A DNA stretch of 37,208 nucleotides from JBEIQE01 sp040376705 (GTDB taxonomy: Bacteria; Pseudomonadota; Alphaproteobacteria; UBA2400), in contig JBEIQE010000019.1 of NCBI GenBank assembly GCA_040376705.1, positions 1-37,208 on the forward strand. The letters are read 5' to 3'. The notes beneath the pieces are model-generated. The model did not search any database, was not told the DNA's origin, and was given only the letters and a program-made list of their open reading frames with translations. Shown here in pieces: positions 24,217 through 33,265 of the stretch. The translations under genes were made by a program, and so were the position numbers. The stretch's first letter is position 1. Every line of letters starts with the position of its first letter.

Positions 24217-24874
24217 TCTCAAACTGGTGCTGTTTGACTGCGATGGCACACTGGCCGATAGCCATGGTTTTTTGACCAATATGGTTGAATCCGCCTTCCG
24301 CCATGTGGGGGCCGATCTGCCACCGCCCGAGTTGATGCGCGAGTTTTACAGCCTGCATTTCGATGAGTTCTTCCGCCGTTGCGACAAGCATATTTCGCCC
24401 GAGCAGATTGTTGCTGCCTCCGAGTTCATGCGCGTCAGGCTGCGCACCGAGCGCGAGACCGGCGCTACGACTGAGCCGTTCTATAAGGGCATTCACGATG
24501 CGCTTGAGACCCTGAAGGCGGATGGCTACCTCATGGGTATTGTCACCAACAAGGGTGGTCATGGCCTCAAGCTGGTTCTGGCCAGCAACAAGGCGACTGA
24601 CTATTTTATCACGTTGCATCACTCTGATAACTCGGTGACCAAGCCGTCGCCAGATATGGTACTGAACGCTATTGAGGCCACTGGTGTTGACCCCGAAAAA
24701 TGCATCGTGGTGGGCGATAGCGTGATCGATATCTCAACCGCCAATAACGCACGTGTGCGCTCAATCGGCGTGACATGGGCTGGTCGCGATGCCGAAGCAC
24801 TTAAAAACGCTGGTGCAGTAAACGTAATTGCTGATGTGGCCGAACTCGTACCGGCCATCCGGGCGATTTTATGA
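24209..24874 (+). CDS. HAD-family phosphatase, phosphoglycolate phosphatase-like
   Basis: The start at 24209 gives MTDLKLVLFDCDGTLADSHG. The 221-residue protein has HAD motif I FDCDGTL (Asp10, Asp12), motif II with Thr in GIVTNKGG and motifs III/IV in KPSPDMVLNAIEATGV and IVVGDSVIDISTANN. The cap domain between residues 20 and 85 is of the Gph type. It is a cytosolic hydrolase of a small phosphorylated metabolite; phosphoglycolate is only one possibility. It overlaps rluC by eight bases and the ATP12 gene by four. Confidence 0.92.
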   Translation: MTDLKLVLFDCDGTLADSHGFLTNMVESAFRHVGADLPPPELMREFYSLHFDEFFRRCDKHISPEQIVAASEFMRVRLRTERETGATTEPFYKGIHDALETLKADGYLMGIVTNKGGHGLKLVLASNKATDYFITLHHSDNSVTKPSPDMVLNAIEATGVDPEKCIVVGDSVIDISTANNARVRSIGVTWAGRDAEALKNAGAVNVIADVAELVPAIRAIL

Positions 24875-25542
24875 GCGTGATTGAGGTAGCGGGTGGCTGG
24901 CAACCTCTGCACAAGAACAAGCCTATGACCTCGCCAATAGGAACGCCACTGGTAGCACCTACCAAGGCACTGGCCGAGGCGATAGCCGCCGAGTGGGTTG
25001 ATATCAAGCTGCAGGTTTTGCGCAGCAAAATTCCGCTCACGCAGTATCTCAACACTGCGCTCGATCATGTCGCACCGGCGCCTGAGGCTGCTACAGCTGG
25101 CTTTTTAAGCCATGCCGAAAGCGATACCCTGTGCTACCGCACGGCCGAGCCGAGGGACCTTAATACCCGTCAGGCCCAGGAGTGGGACCCGTTGCTCGAC
25201 TGGCTGGAGAGCGAAATCGGGTTCCGCCCCTTCGTGTTTACTGACATTACCGGCATGAAGCAGGATCAGGATGTGATCAAGGCGCTGCGCAAAATCGCGC
25301 TGGCCTATGACCCGCCGCATCTGCTTGCACTCTCGCAGGCGGCTGGCCTCTTGGGCTCCGCTACACTGGCTTTGGCACTGCTCAAGGGCAGGCTGGATAT
25401 GGCTGGCGCGCTGCGCCTCTCGATGCTGGAAGAATTGTTCCAGAGCGAGCAGTGGGGCGAGCCCGAAGAAATGCGTATTCGCCGCGAAGACCTGCAGCTC
25501 GAGCTAACCCAGCTCTGCCAGTTTATCGCGCTGCTGGCTTAG
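24871..25542 (+). CDS. ATP12 family F1-ATPase assembly chaperone
   Basis: The 223-residue product resembles ATP12, which binds the F1 alpha subunit before assembly of ATP synthase. The family occurs mainly in Alphaproteobacteria and mitochondria. Recognisable parts are the N-terminal GTPLVAPTKALAEAIAAEW, the SDTLCYRTAEPRDLNTRQAQ segment and WDPLLDWLESEIG. The gene overlaps the HAD gene by four bases and completes the rluC-HAD-ATP12 block. Its 3' end overlaps a convergent YceI gene by 20 bases. Confidence 0.92.
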   Translation: MSVIEVAGGWQPLHKNKPMTSPIGTPLVAPTKALAEAIAAEWVDIKLQVLRSKIPLTQYLNTALDHVAPAPEAATAGFLSHAESDTLCYRTAEPRDLNTRQAQEWDPLLDWLESEIGFRPFVFTDITGMKQDQDVIKALRKIALAYDPPHLLALSQAAGLLGSATLALALLKGRLDMAGALRLSMLEELFQSEQWGEPEEMRIRREDLQLELTQLCQFIALLA

Positions 25543-26158
25543 CTTCTTCGCTTGGTGACGCTACGCGCTTGTTGAATTCAGCCGAGATGATCAGCTGCAC
25601 CTCATCGCTTACCTGCGGCACCAGTGTTTTCATCCCCCAGTCCGAGCGCTTGAGCGTGGCGGTAGCCGAGAAACCAACCGTATAGGCATTGGCATAGCTG
25701 TTGATGCCAGCGCCGTTCAGCGTCACATTAAGGGTGACAGGCTTGGTCACGCCCAGCATGGTGAGATCACCCTTGATGGTGCCGCGCGTGCGGCTGGTCA
25801 TCTTGATTTCAGTACTGGTGAAGGTCGCCTCAGGGAACTTGGCGATGTTGAAGTAGTTTTCCCCATCCAGCTTCTCTTCCAGTTCGGCATTATTTACATC
25901 AGCACTGCCGGGCTTGATGGTTACGCTCAGCACGCTCTTGCTGGGGTCGGTACCGTTCAGGTTCAACGTCGCGTCAAAGTCGTTAAAACGACCGATGTAG
26001 TCAGAAAAGCCAAGGTGCTTGATGCTGAATATGATGCTGGCGTGTGCTTTGTCGAGTGTGTAGGAACCGCTCGAGTCGGCTGTCAGCTGGCGCGACGGGC
26101 CAGAGGCAAAAGCGGGGGCGCTGATAAGTAAAGCTACCAATAAAGCCAAAATGCGCAT
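25523..26158 (-). CDS. YceI-family periplasmic protein
   Basis: The start at 26158 (MRILALLVALLISAPAFASG) gives a clear signal peptide with likely cleavage after AFA, and a ggagg site five bases upstream. The mature protein shows the YceI lipocalin-like signature: YTLDKAHASIIFSIKHLGFS, the VTIKPGSADVNNAELEEKL segment and the KGDLTMLGVTKPVTLNV motif. The total is 211 residues. YceI proteins bind isoprenoid-type lipids in the periplasm. It is on the reverse strand, convergent with the ATP12 gene. Confidence 0.93.
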   Translation of the reverse strand: MRILALLVALLISAPAFASGPSRQLTADSSGSYTLDKAHASIIFSIKHLGFSDYIGRFNDFDATLNLNGTDPSKSVLSVTIKPGSADVNNAELEEKLDGENYFNIAKFPEATFTSTEIKMTSRTRGTIKGDLTMLGVTKPVTLNVTLNGAGINSYANAYTVGFSATATLKRSDWGMKTLVPQVSDEVQLIISAEFNKRVASPSEEAKPAAR

Positions 26159-26230
26159 GCCAACCTCCGTCTGGTGAGAATCTCCAATTACTGATAAGGA
26201 ATATTGGCCCAACTCGCAAGGGAGAGTTCA

Positions 26231-27754
26231 ATGCAGGACACCAAGTCGCGGCTCGAAGCCAAGCGCCAGCAAGCCCGTTTAGGTGGTGGTGAGAAGCGCA
26301 TCGCTGCCCAGCACGCCCGTGGCAAACTCACCGCGCGCGAACGCCTCGACCTGCTGCTCGACGAAGGCTCGTTCGAGGAGTGGGACATGCTGGTTGAGCA
26401 CACCTGCGACGACTTTGGCATGGAAAAGCAGCGCATCCCTGGCGACGGCGTGGTAACCGGGTTTGGCAGCATCAACGGCCGTTTGGTTTATGTGTTTTCG
26501 CAAGACTTTACGGTTTTTGGCGGGGCGCTGTCCGAGGCCTATGCCACCAAGATCTGCAAAATTATGGATCAGGCCATGAAGGTGGGGGCACCGGTGATCG
26601 GCCTGAACGATAGTGGCGGTGCGCGTATTCAGGAGGGCGTGGCCTCACTCGCCGGCTATACCGAAATTTTCCAGCGCAATGTGCTGGCCTCCGGCGTTAT
26701 CCCGCAAATCTCGCTCGTCATGGGCCCCTGCGCGGGTGGTGCGGTTTACTCACCCGCCATGACCGACTTCATCTTCATGGTGCGCGATACCTCATATATG
26801 TTTGTCACCGGGCCGGATGTGGTTAAAACCGTAACGCATGAAGATGTAACTCAGGAAGAGCTGGGCGGTGCCACCACCCACACCACCAAGTCAGGCGTGG
26901 CGGATGCCGCCTATAATAACGATATCGAGGCGCTGACAGAAACCCGTCGCTTGTTTGATTTCCTGCCCAGTAGCAACCGGGCTGATGTGCCTGTGCGCGA
27001 AACCAATGATCCGGTAGATAGGACAGAGCCATCGCTTGACACACTCGTACCGGTTGATGCGCATAAACCGTACGACATGAAAGAGCTGATCCACAAGGTA
27101 GTGGATGAGGGCGACTTCATGGAGCTGCAGCCCAACTATGCTGGTAACATTATCATCGGGTTTGGCCGCATGGCGGGTCAAACGGTTGGCTTCATCGCCA
27201 ATCAGCCCATGGTGCTGGCGGGTTGCCTTGATATAAAGTCATCCTCCAAGGCTGCGCGCTTTGTGCGTTTTTGCGACTGCTTCAACATTCCGCTGGTTAC
27301 GCTGGTGGATGTGCCAGGCTTTTTGCCGGGGACAGATCAAGAGCATAACGGCATCATCAAGCATGGTAGCAAGCTGCTTTATGCCTATGCCGAAGCAACG
27401 GTGCCCAAGGTCACGCTCATTACCCGCAAAGCCTATGGCGGAGCTTATTGCGTGATGTCCTCCAAACACCTGCGCGGCGATGTGAATTACGCCTGGCCTA
27501 GTGCCGAGATTGCCGTTATGGGCGCCAAAGGCGCGGTTGAGATCATTTTCCGCAATAATCTTGATAATCCCGATGAGAAAATTGCCGAATATAAAGAAAA
27601 GTTTGCCAATCCGTTTGTGGCAGCAAGCCGCGGTTTTATTGATGATATCATCAATCCGCGTGATACCCGCCGCCGCCTGATCAAGGCTTTACGCAGTCTT
27701 AAGGGAAAACAGCTTACAAATCCGTGGAAGAAGCACGACAATATTCCGCTCTAA
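26231..27754 (+). CDS. pccB: Acyl-CoA carboxylase beta subunit (propionyl-CoA carboxylase)
   Basis: The 507-residue product is the carboxyltransferase subunit that moves CO2 from biotin to propionyl-CoA. The start at 26231 (MQDTKSRLEAKRQQARLGGG) follows aagggagagttca. Key motifs are GLNDSGGARIQEGVASLAGY, GPCAGGAVYSPAMTDF, FLPGTDQEHNGIIKHGSKLL and AYGGAYCVMSSKHLRGDVNY. Its partner pccA lies 1 kb downstream on the same strand. An acetyl-CoA or methylcrotonyl-CoA specificity is less likely from the motifs but cannot be excluded. Confidence 0.95.
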   Translation: MQDTKSRLEAKRQQARLGGGEKRIAAQHARGKLTARERLDLLLDEGSFEEWDMLVEHTCDDFGMEKQRIPGDGVVTGFGSINGRLVYVFSQDFTVFGGALSEAYATKICKIMDQAMKVGAPVIGLNDSGGARIQEGVASLAGYTEIFQRNVLASGVIPQISLVMGPCAGGAVYSPAMTDFIFMVRDTSYMFVTGPDVVKTVTHEDVTQEELGGATTHTTKSGVADAAYNNDIEALTETRRLFDFLPSSNRADVPVRETNDPVDRTEPSLDTLVPVDAHKPYDMKELIHKVVDEGDFMELQPNYAGNIIIGFGRMAGQTVGFIANQPMVLAGCLDIKSSSKAARFVRFCDCFNIPLVTLVDVPGFLPGTDQEHNGIIKHGSKLLYAYAEATVPKVTLITRKAYGGAYCVMSSKHLRGDVNYAWPSAEIAVMGAKGAVEIIFRNNLDNPDEKIAEYKEKFANPFVAASRGFIDDIINPRDTRRRLIKALRSLKGKQLTNPWKKHDNIPL

Positions 27755-27763
27755 GAGGACATC

Positions 27764-28069
27764 ATGACCATCGATACCGTAGAAGCCAAGATCAAGACCC
27801 GCCTCATGGACCTGTCGGCCATGCGCTGCAAAGTACGGTTCGATCTGACCGACGAGGGCTCGCTGCTGCTCGACGCCACCGTAACCCCGCCCACACTTAC
27901 CCGTGGCGGCGAGGGCGATGCCGACTGCACAATTGGCATGACGACTGACAACATGCTCAAGCTGCTCGATGGCAATCTCAGCCCCACCATTGCCTACACC
28001 ATGGGTAAGCTCAAGGTACAGGGCTCCATGGGGCTCGCCCTCAAGCTGTCGAGCCTGCTCGAGGACTAA
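27764..28069 (+). CDS. SCP2 sterol-binding domain protein
   Basis: The 101-residue product is a single SCP2 domain, which forms a hydrophobic cavity for lipids or acyl-CoA. Typical features are the central GDADCTIGMTTDNMLKLLDG and the end AYTMGKLKVQGSMGLALKLS. It sits between pccB and an S51-like peptidase gene inside the carboxylase operon, so a role in handling acyl-CoA substrates is plausible, but this is inference. Confidence 0.9.
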   Translation: MTIDTVEAKIKTRLMDLSAMRCKVRFDLTDEGSLLLDATVTPPTLTRGGEGDADCTIGMTTDNMLKLLDGNLSPTIAYTMGKLKVQGSMGLALKLSSLLED

Positions 28070-28073
28070 TGTA

Positions 28074-28763
28074 ATGACCACGCGGCGCATTCTGGCAGTT
28101 GGTGGAGCCGAGACTAATGACCAGAAGCGGGCATTTGTTCGCCATGTCGTAGGAACCGCAATTAAAGCCAGTGGTAATTTACAGCCAGTTATCTGTCTTT
28201 TAGCGCAGGCTAGTGGTGAGAATACCGATAAGGCCAAGGAGTGGCAGGCACGTATTGAACATGCCGGTGCGCGCTTCATCAATCTTCTGACTTTTCATTC
28301 CGGTGAGCCGTTTAAGAAGCTGATTGCTGAGGCAGATGGTTTTGTCGTTCCTGGCGGTAATACACGCAATATGCTGCTTATTTGGCGCGATCGTGGCTTG
28401 GATACGTTATTGCGCGAAGCTTATGATCAGGGAAAAGTCATGGCTGGTTACAGCGCCGGTGGTATGTGCTGGTTTAAAGAAACCTGGACACATCAAAATC
28501 CTGGTGAGTTGGGGCGACTAGAATGTCTGGGCTGGCTTGAAGGCAGTTTCAGGCCGCATTATAGTCAGCGTGTTGATCTGGCGGCTGAGTATGAAGCTGC
28601 AGTAAAGCGTGCTGATATTTCTGCAGGATATGGGCTCGATGATGGTGTAATCGCCGAGTTCGAAGATGAGAAACTGGCGCGTATGGCAAGCTTTGTAACT
28701 GATGCCAGGGCTTTGCATGTAACGCCAGAAAAGACAGCATTCATGCAAGTTGAGGCTCTGTAA
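28074..28763 (+). CDS. Peptidase S51 (dipeptidase E / cyanophycinase)-like protein
   Basis: The 229-residue protein starts at 28074, four bases after the SCP2 stop. The nucleophile elbow AGYSAGGMCW places a Ser at 127, and VVPGGNTRNMLLIWRD precedes it, which is the S51 pattern. Family members cleave aspartyl dipeptides or similar short substrates. Codon use is more AT-rich than in pccB and pccA around it, so it may have been inserted into the operon. The stop overlaps the pccA start by one base. Confidence 0.85.
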   Translation: MTTRRILAVGGAETNDQKRAFVRHVVGTAIKASGNLQPVICLLAQASGENTDKAKEWQARIEHAGARFINLLTFHSGEPFKKLIAEADGFVVPGGNTRNMLLIWRDRGLDTLLREAYDQGKVMAGYSAGGMCWFKETWTHQNPGELGRLECLGWLEGSFRPHYSQRVDLAAEYEAAVKRADISAGYGLDDGVIAEFEDEKLARMASFVTDARALHVTPEKTAFMQVEAL

Positions 28764-30691
28764 TGTTCAAAAAAATCCTCATTGCAAACCGGGGCGAAAT
28801 TGCCTGCCGCATCATCCGCACGGCAAAGCGGATGGGGATTGCCACGGTTGCCGTTTATTCGGATGCCGATGCTGGCGCGCGCCATGTGGAAGAAGCGGAT
28901 GAGGCTATCCACATTGGTAAATCGCAGGCGAGCGAGAGCTATCTGAACATCGAGAAAATCATCGCTGCCGTCAAAGCCAGCGGGGCCGAGGCTGTGCATC
29001 CTGGTTACGGTTTCCTTTCTGAGAACGCAGTTTTTTGCCGCCGTTTGGGCGAAGAGGGTGTAGCGTTTATCGGCCCGCCGGTAACAGCGATTGAGGCCTT
29101 GGGCGATAAAATTGCCTCCAAGCACCTCGCGCAAAAGGCAGGCGTTACCACTGTTCCCGGTTATGTAGGCGCCCTGCAGAGTGCAGACGAAGCCGTGAGG
29201 GTTGCGCGCGATATTGGCTATCCGGTTATCCTCAAGGCCTCGGCTGGTGGTGGTGGCAAGGGTATGCGCGTTGCGCGCAACGATGCTGATATTCGTGAAG
29301 GTCTGCAGCTGGCGCAAAGTGAGGCGCAGAGCAGTTTTGGCGATGCGCGCGTGTTCATGGAAAAGTACATCGAGAATCCGCGCCACATCGAGGTGCAAAT
29401 TCTCGGTGATCAGCACGGCAATACCTATGCACTATATGAGCGTGAATGTTCATTGCAGCGTCGCCACCAGAAGGTTATTGAAGAGGCGCCAAGCCCGTTC
29501 CTTGATGATAAAACCCGCAAAGCCATGTGCGAGCAGGCCGTCATGCTGGCCAAGGCTGCCGGTTATTACTCGGCTGGTACCATCGAGTTCATTGTCGCGC
29601 CCGATAAGCGCTTCTACTTCCTTGAGATGAATACCCGCCTGCAGGTGGAGCATCCGGTCACCGAGCTGATTACAGGACTTGATCTGGTCGAGCAGATGTT
29701 GCGCGTAGCAGCAGGCGAGAAGCTGGCCCTCAAGCTTGAGCCGCCTAAAGGCCATGCGATTGAAGCACGCGTTTATGCTGAAGATCCATCACGTAACTTC
29801 TTACCCTCAATCGGCCGCCTCACTACCTATCGCCCGCCTGAAATGATTGATGGCCTGCGCCTTGATGATGGTGTGCGTGAAGGCGATGAAATCTCGATGT
29901 TCTACGACCCGATGATCGCGAAACTCATCACCTATGGGCCAGATAGGGCGGTCGCCACAAAGCGCATGGCAGACGCCCTGGACCGCTTTGAGATTGAGGG
30001 GCTACGCCATAACCTCACGTTTTTAGCAGCACTCATCCGCCACCCGCGCTTTGCCAGTTTTGACTTCAGCACGGCCTTTATAGGCACCGAATGGCCCAAG
30101 GGGTTTGATGGCGCCAAAGTAAGCCCGGAGGTTGAGCAGCGCGTGTTTGCCATAACTGCGTATGTACATCAGGCGCATGCGCAACGCGCTTATATGCAAA
30201 CCACCAGTGCATGGGTGCTGGCTGGCGTGCAGGTGAATGTGGCTGGCAGTTATATTACAGTTGGCACGCAGCGATTGCATTTGCATACCGAGTGGCAGCT
30301 TGGACAGCCCATCTGGCTGGGGAGTGTCGATGGCCACCCCATGGCAGTGCAGGTGCGTGTACAAGGTAAAAGTTATCATGTGCGCCATGCCGGGCGCGAG
30401 TGGCACTTAACCCCACTCACGCTACGCGCTGCCGAGCTGGCCGCACAAATGCCCGTCAAAGCCGCGCCTGATCTTTCGCGCTTCCTGCTCTCACCCATGC
30501 CGGGTTTGCTGCTGCGGGTAGATGTGAAAGCCGGCGATGAGGTAAAGGCTGGACAGGTGCTGGCGGTAGTCGAGGCCATGAAGATGGAGAATGTCCTGCG
30601 CGCCACTAACGATGGCACCGTGGCCAAGGTCGTTGCAGCAGCGGGCAGCTCCTTGGCGGTTGATGCCGTAATTCTCGAGTTCGCTAAATGA
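28763..30691 (+). CDS. pccA: Acyl-CoA carboxylase alpha subunit, biotin carboxylase plus biotin carrier
   Basis: The 642-residue protein has the biotin carboxylase domain (start MFKKILIANRGEIACRIIRT, ATP-grasp glycine loop ASAGGGGKGMRVAR, and the EMNTRLQVEHPVTE active-site segment). A central linker region follows. The C-terminal biotin carrier domain has the biotinylation motif EAMKMENV with acceptor Lys607. Together with pccB it forms propionyl-CoA carboxylase, feeding methylmalonyl-CoA towards the TCA cycle. It overlaps the peptidase gene by one base and acyP by four. Confidence 0.96.
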   Translation: MFKKILIANRGEIACRIIRTAKRMGIATVAVYSDADAGARHVEEADEAIHIGKSQASESYLNIEKIIAAVKASGAEAVHPGYGFLSENAVFCRRLGEEGVAFIGPPVTAIEALGDKIASKHLAQKAGVTTVPGYVGALQSADEAVRVARDIGYPVILKASAGGGGKGMRVARNDADIREGLQLAQSEAQSSFGDARVFMEKYIENPRHIEVQILGDQHGNTYALYERECSLQRRHQKVIEEAPSPFLDDKTRKAMCEQAVMLAKAAGYYSAGTIEFIVAPDKRFYFLEMNTRLQVEHPVTELITGLDLVEQMLRVAAGEKLALKLEPPKGHAIEARVYAEDPSRNFLPSIGRLTTYRPPEMIDGLRLDDGVREGDEISMFYDPMIAKLITYGPDRAVATKRMADALDRFEIEGLRHNLTFLAALIRHPRFASFDFSTAFIGTEWPKGFDGAKVSPEVEQRVFAITAYVHQAHAQRAYMQTTSAWVLAGVQVNVAGSYITVGTQRLHLHTEWQLGQPIWLGSVDGHPMAVQVRVQGKSYHVRHAGREWHLTPLTLRAAELAAQMPVKAAPDLSRFLLSPMPGLLLRVDVKAGDEVKAGQVLAVVEAMKMENVLRATNDGTVAKVVAAAGSSLAVDAVILEFAK

Positions 30692-30963
30692 AAGCGGTAC
30701 ACGTCATCGTGCGTGGGCGCGTACAGGGCGTTGGCTTTCGCGAATGGGTGCGCCGTATGGCCGAACAGCGCGCGATTACCGGCTGGGTACGCAACCGCAC
30801 CGAAGGCTATGTTGAGGCTGTATTTTCAGGTGAAGATAAAGCGGTTGAGGCCATGCTGATGCTGTGTAGCAAAGGCCCACCAGCGTCATTCGTCACCAAG
30901 GTCGAACATCAGGCAACAGGCATGCCTGCGGAGGCTACTTTTAGCCGTTTGCCTACGGTTTAA
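30688..30963 (+). CDS. acyP: Acylphosphatase
   Basis: The 91-residue protein hydrolyses acyl phosphates such as carbamoyl or 1,3-bisphosphoglycerate. The signature VIVRGRVQGVGFREWVRR has catalytic Arg18, and Asn36 lies in GWVRNRTEGYVE. Length is normal. It overlaps the pccA stop by four bases (ATGA) and closes the operon. Its stop overlaps a gene on the reverse strand by four bases. Confidence 0.95.
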   Translation: MKAVHVIVRGRVQGVGFREWVRRMAEQRAITGWVRNRTEGYVEAVFSGEDKAVEAMLMLCSKGPPASFVTKVEHQATGMPAEATFSRLPTV

Positions 30964-31412
30964 GGCCGATAGTCGTAAACGTTATGCAGGCTCAGGCTGG
31001 CAGGCACGCCGAGGCTCTGGCGCTGGGCTGTAAAATCAGCTTCGGTCAGCGGGCCATACCGCTCATCTGTAGCCATGTTTAAAATCCAGTAGCTGAACTG
31101 CCCCTCGGCCGGGTACTCATAGGTATCGCCGGGGTTGTTGGGGCTGCGGCGCTGCAGGTGCTGCTGTTTGGCAATCAGCCATACAGCGTCATGATCAAGC
31201 TCCACCACTTTGGTGGGGATGGTGGTTTCATCGCTCCCCCATATGATGATCTGATGGGCAGATGTGCGGTGAAGCACATACTCATGTGGGAGTTGGGCTG
31301 CAAAATCGGCATAGCCCGGGCCGATTTCCCGCATCGCATAAACCAGCCAGATAAAAGCAAGCAGGGCTAGCATTAGCAAGCCGGCGAAAATCTTAAGCAG
31401 CAGCTTGACCAT
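30960..31412 (-). CDS. Hypothetical membrane-anchored protein
   Basis: The 150-residue protein is unrecognised. Residues 4-26 form one hydrophobic segment, an uncleaved anchor, followed by MREIGPGYADFAAQLPHEYV. The rest is soluble, with many His, Trp and Tyr, and probably faces the periplasm. It lies six bases after the next small membrane gene upstream on the reverse strand, in the same run as pyruvate kinase. Co-transcription is likely from the spacing, but a functional link is not. Confidence 0.7.
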   Translation of the reverse strand: MVKLLLKIFAGLLMLALLAFIWLVYAMREIGPGYADFAAQLPHEYVLHRTSAHQIIIWGSDETTIPTKVVELDHDAVWLIAKQQHLQRRSPNNPGDTYEYPAEGQFSYWILNMATDERYGPLTEADFTAQRQSLGVPASLSLHNVYDYRP

Positions 31413-31417
31413 GCTAA

Positions 31418-31714
31418 TCAGGGATTACGAATGGGGCTGTCTTCATAAGCCTCATCGGCGGGCAGTTTGCTCGCTTCCGCATCTGGCTTGGCTTCACTTT
31501 GCGGGGCTGTTTCATAGCGATACGGCATGTTGATGTACTGGTCGAGCTGGCCGCCGGAGAATTTATACGCCCAGCCGAGTGCCGCTATGATCGCCAGCCA
31601 TAGCGCAGCGTTGCGTAGGGCATTTGGTGCACGGAACACATGGGCGATGAGCGGCGAAATGAGCAGCAACACGCCAAGCAGGTAAATCAGGTGAATCCAG
31701 TTAAAATCGCCCAT
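31418..31714 (-). CDS. Hypothetical small membrane protein
   Basis: The 98-residue protein is unrecognised. Two hydrophobic segments lie near residues 7-25 (LIYLLGVLLLISPLIAHVF) and 36-51 (AALWLAIIAALGWAYK). The C-terminal 45 residues are charged and rich in Pro, Glu and Ala, so probably soluble and disordered. It starts six bases after the pyruvate kinase stop and six bases before the following small gene. Confidence 0.7.
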   Translation of the reverse strand: MGDFNWIHLIYLLGVLLLISPLIAHVFRAPNALRNAALWLAIIAALGWAYKFSGGQLDQYINMPYRYETAPQSEAKPDAEASKLPADEAYEDSPIRNP

Positions 31715-31720
31715 CTTAGA

Positions 31721-33136
31721 CTACTCCACCCACGCAATACGCAAGATGTTGGTGCTGCCCGAAGTGCCAAACGGCACACCGGCGGTAATGACAATACGCT
31801 GGCCTTTAGTGGCAATACCAAGCTCAGCCACAATGCGCACGGCATGCTCCACCGTTTCGGCAAAGGTCTTGAGCTCAGGCAGCTGCGCGGCACGAATGCC
31901 ATAAGCCAGCGAGCAGCGGCGCATGGTGTTGGCGTTAGAGGTGAGGCAGAGAATAGGCACATCCGGCCGCTCGCGCGAGGCCTTCAGCGCGGTTGAGCCC
32001 GAGCTGGTGTAGGTCACAATCGCAGCAGCGCCAATTGTAGTTGCTACTTCTTTGGCCGCAGCAGTAATGGCGTCAGAGGCGTTCTTCTCATGCGGCAGCT
32101 TCTGCGCATCTATAATCGAGCGGTAAAGCGGGTCAGCCTCGGCCTTGCGGGCGATGCGGTCCATCATCGTAACAGCTTCAATCGGGTAGTCGCCTGAAGC
32201 TGTTTCAGCTGAAAGCATCACGGCGTCAGTACCGTCATATACGGCATTGGCAACGTCTGACGCTTCAGCACGGGTAGGCGTAGGGCTTGAGATCATCGAT
32301 TCAAGCATCTGTGTTGCCACAATTACCGGCTTACCGGCCACACGGCTCATACGCACCATATGCTTTTGAATGGCAGGCACTTCCTCGGGCAGCATTTCAA
32401 CGCCGAGGTCACCACGGGCGACCATCAGCGCGTCTGACAGCTCAATGATGCGCTCGAGATGCTCAACCGCCGAAGGCTTCTCGATTTTGCTGATAATCCA
32501 GGCTTTATCGCCAATCAGCTTGCGGGCCTCGCTCACATCCTCAGGGCGCTGCACAAAGGAGAGAGCGATATAATCAACACCCGCTTCAAGCGCGAAGGCG
32601 AGATCCTTCAGGTCCTTGGGCGTAAGCGCGGCCATGGGAATAACCGCATCGGGCACATTCACGCCTTTGCGGTCCGACAGCTTGGTGCCGCTTACCACAA
32701 CGGTGTTGGCGTAGTCGGCACCGCAGTCTTCAATCTTCAAACGTACCTTGCCGTCATCAAGCAGCAGTGTATGGCCGGGCTTGAGCGCCGCAAAAATTTC
32801 AGGGTGAGGCATGTGCACGCGCGTGTCATCGCCAGGTGCAGTGTTCATATCGAGGCGGAACTTCTGCCCGGCTTTCAGGGTGATGGGGCCGTTGGCAAAG
32901 GCACCTACACGCAGCTTGGGGCCTTGCAGGTCGGCCACTACCGCGAAGGGGCGGTTCAGGTCTTTCTCGAGCTGGCGGATAGAGGCCAGACGCTTGCCAT
33001 GGTCCTCATGCGTGCCATGGCTGAAGTTGAGGCGGAACACATCCGCACCGGCTTCGGCGAGTTTGCGGATCATCTCCGGCGAGGAAGAGGCGGGACCAAG
33101 GGTTGCGAGAATGCGCGTGGCTCTACGGGTAATCAT
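31721..33136 (-). CDS. pyk: Pyruvate kinase
   Basis: The enzyme makes pyruvate and ATP from phosphoenolpyruvate in glycolysis. The 471-residue protein has the N-terminal TRILATLGPASSSPEMIRKL, RLNFSHGTHEDH, the active-site IISKIEKPSAVEHL with catalytic Lys, the metal-binding MVARGDLGVEM and SPTPTRAEASDVANAVYDGT, and the C-terminal regulatory domain. The start at 33136 has only a weak ribosome-binding site, but an ATG seven bases upstream is out of frame. Two small membrane genes follow on the same strand. Confidence 0.97.
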   Translation of the reverse strand: MITRRATRILATLGPASSSPEMIRKLAEAGADVFRLNFSHGTHEDHGKRLASIRQLEKDLNRPFAVVADLQGPKLRVGAFANGPITLKAGQKFRLDMNTAPGDDTRVHMPHPEIFAALKPGHTLLLDDGKVRLKIEDCGADYANTVVVSGTKLSDRKGVNVPDAVIPMAALTPKDLKDLAFALEAGVDYIALSFVQRPEDVSEARKLIGDKAWIISKIEKPSAVEHLERIIELSDALMVARGDLGVEMLPEEVPAIQKHMVRMSRVAGKPVIVATQMLESMISSPTPTRAEASDVANAVYDGTDAVMLSAETASGDYPIEAVTMMDRIARKAEADPLYRSIIDAQKLPHEKNASDAITAAAKEVATTIGAAAIVTYTSSGSTALKASRERPDVPILCLTSNANTMRRCSLAYGIRAAQLPELKTFAETVEHAVRIVAELGIATKGQRIVITAGVPFGTSGSTNILRIAWVE

Positions 33137-33265
33137 GGCTCATGTCTAAACCCCTCGTTATTTAAGTCAATAACTCTAATTAGTTAGCCATCTGCGCAAA
33201 GCTTGCTCTTGAGCGGCGGGTCGGCTTTAATGCTGCAAAACTGGGCAGGGAGCCTTTAGAGCGTT

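Noticed and set aside
28565..29416. 283-residue reverse open frame
   Set aside because: It is antisense to the S51-like gene and pccA; composition is that of a shadow frame.
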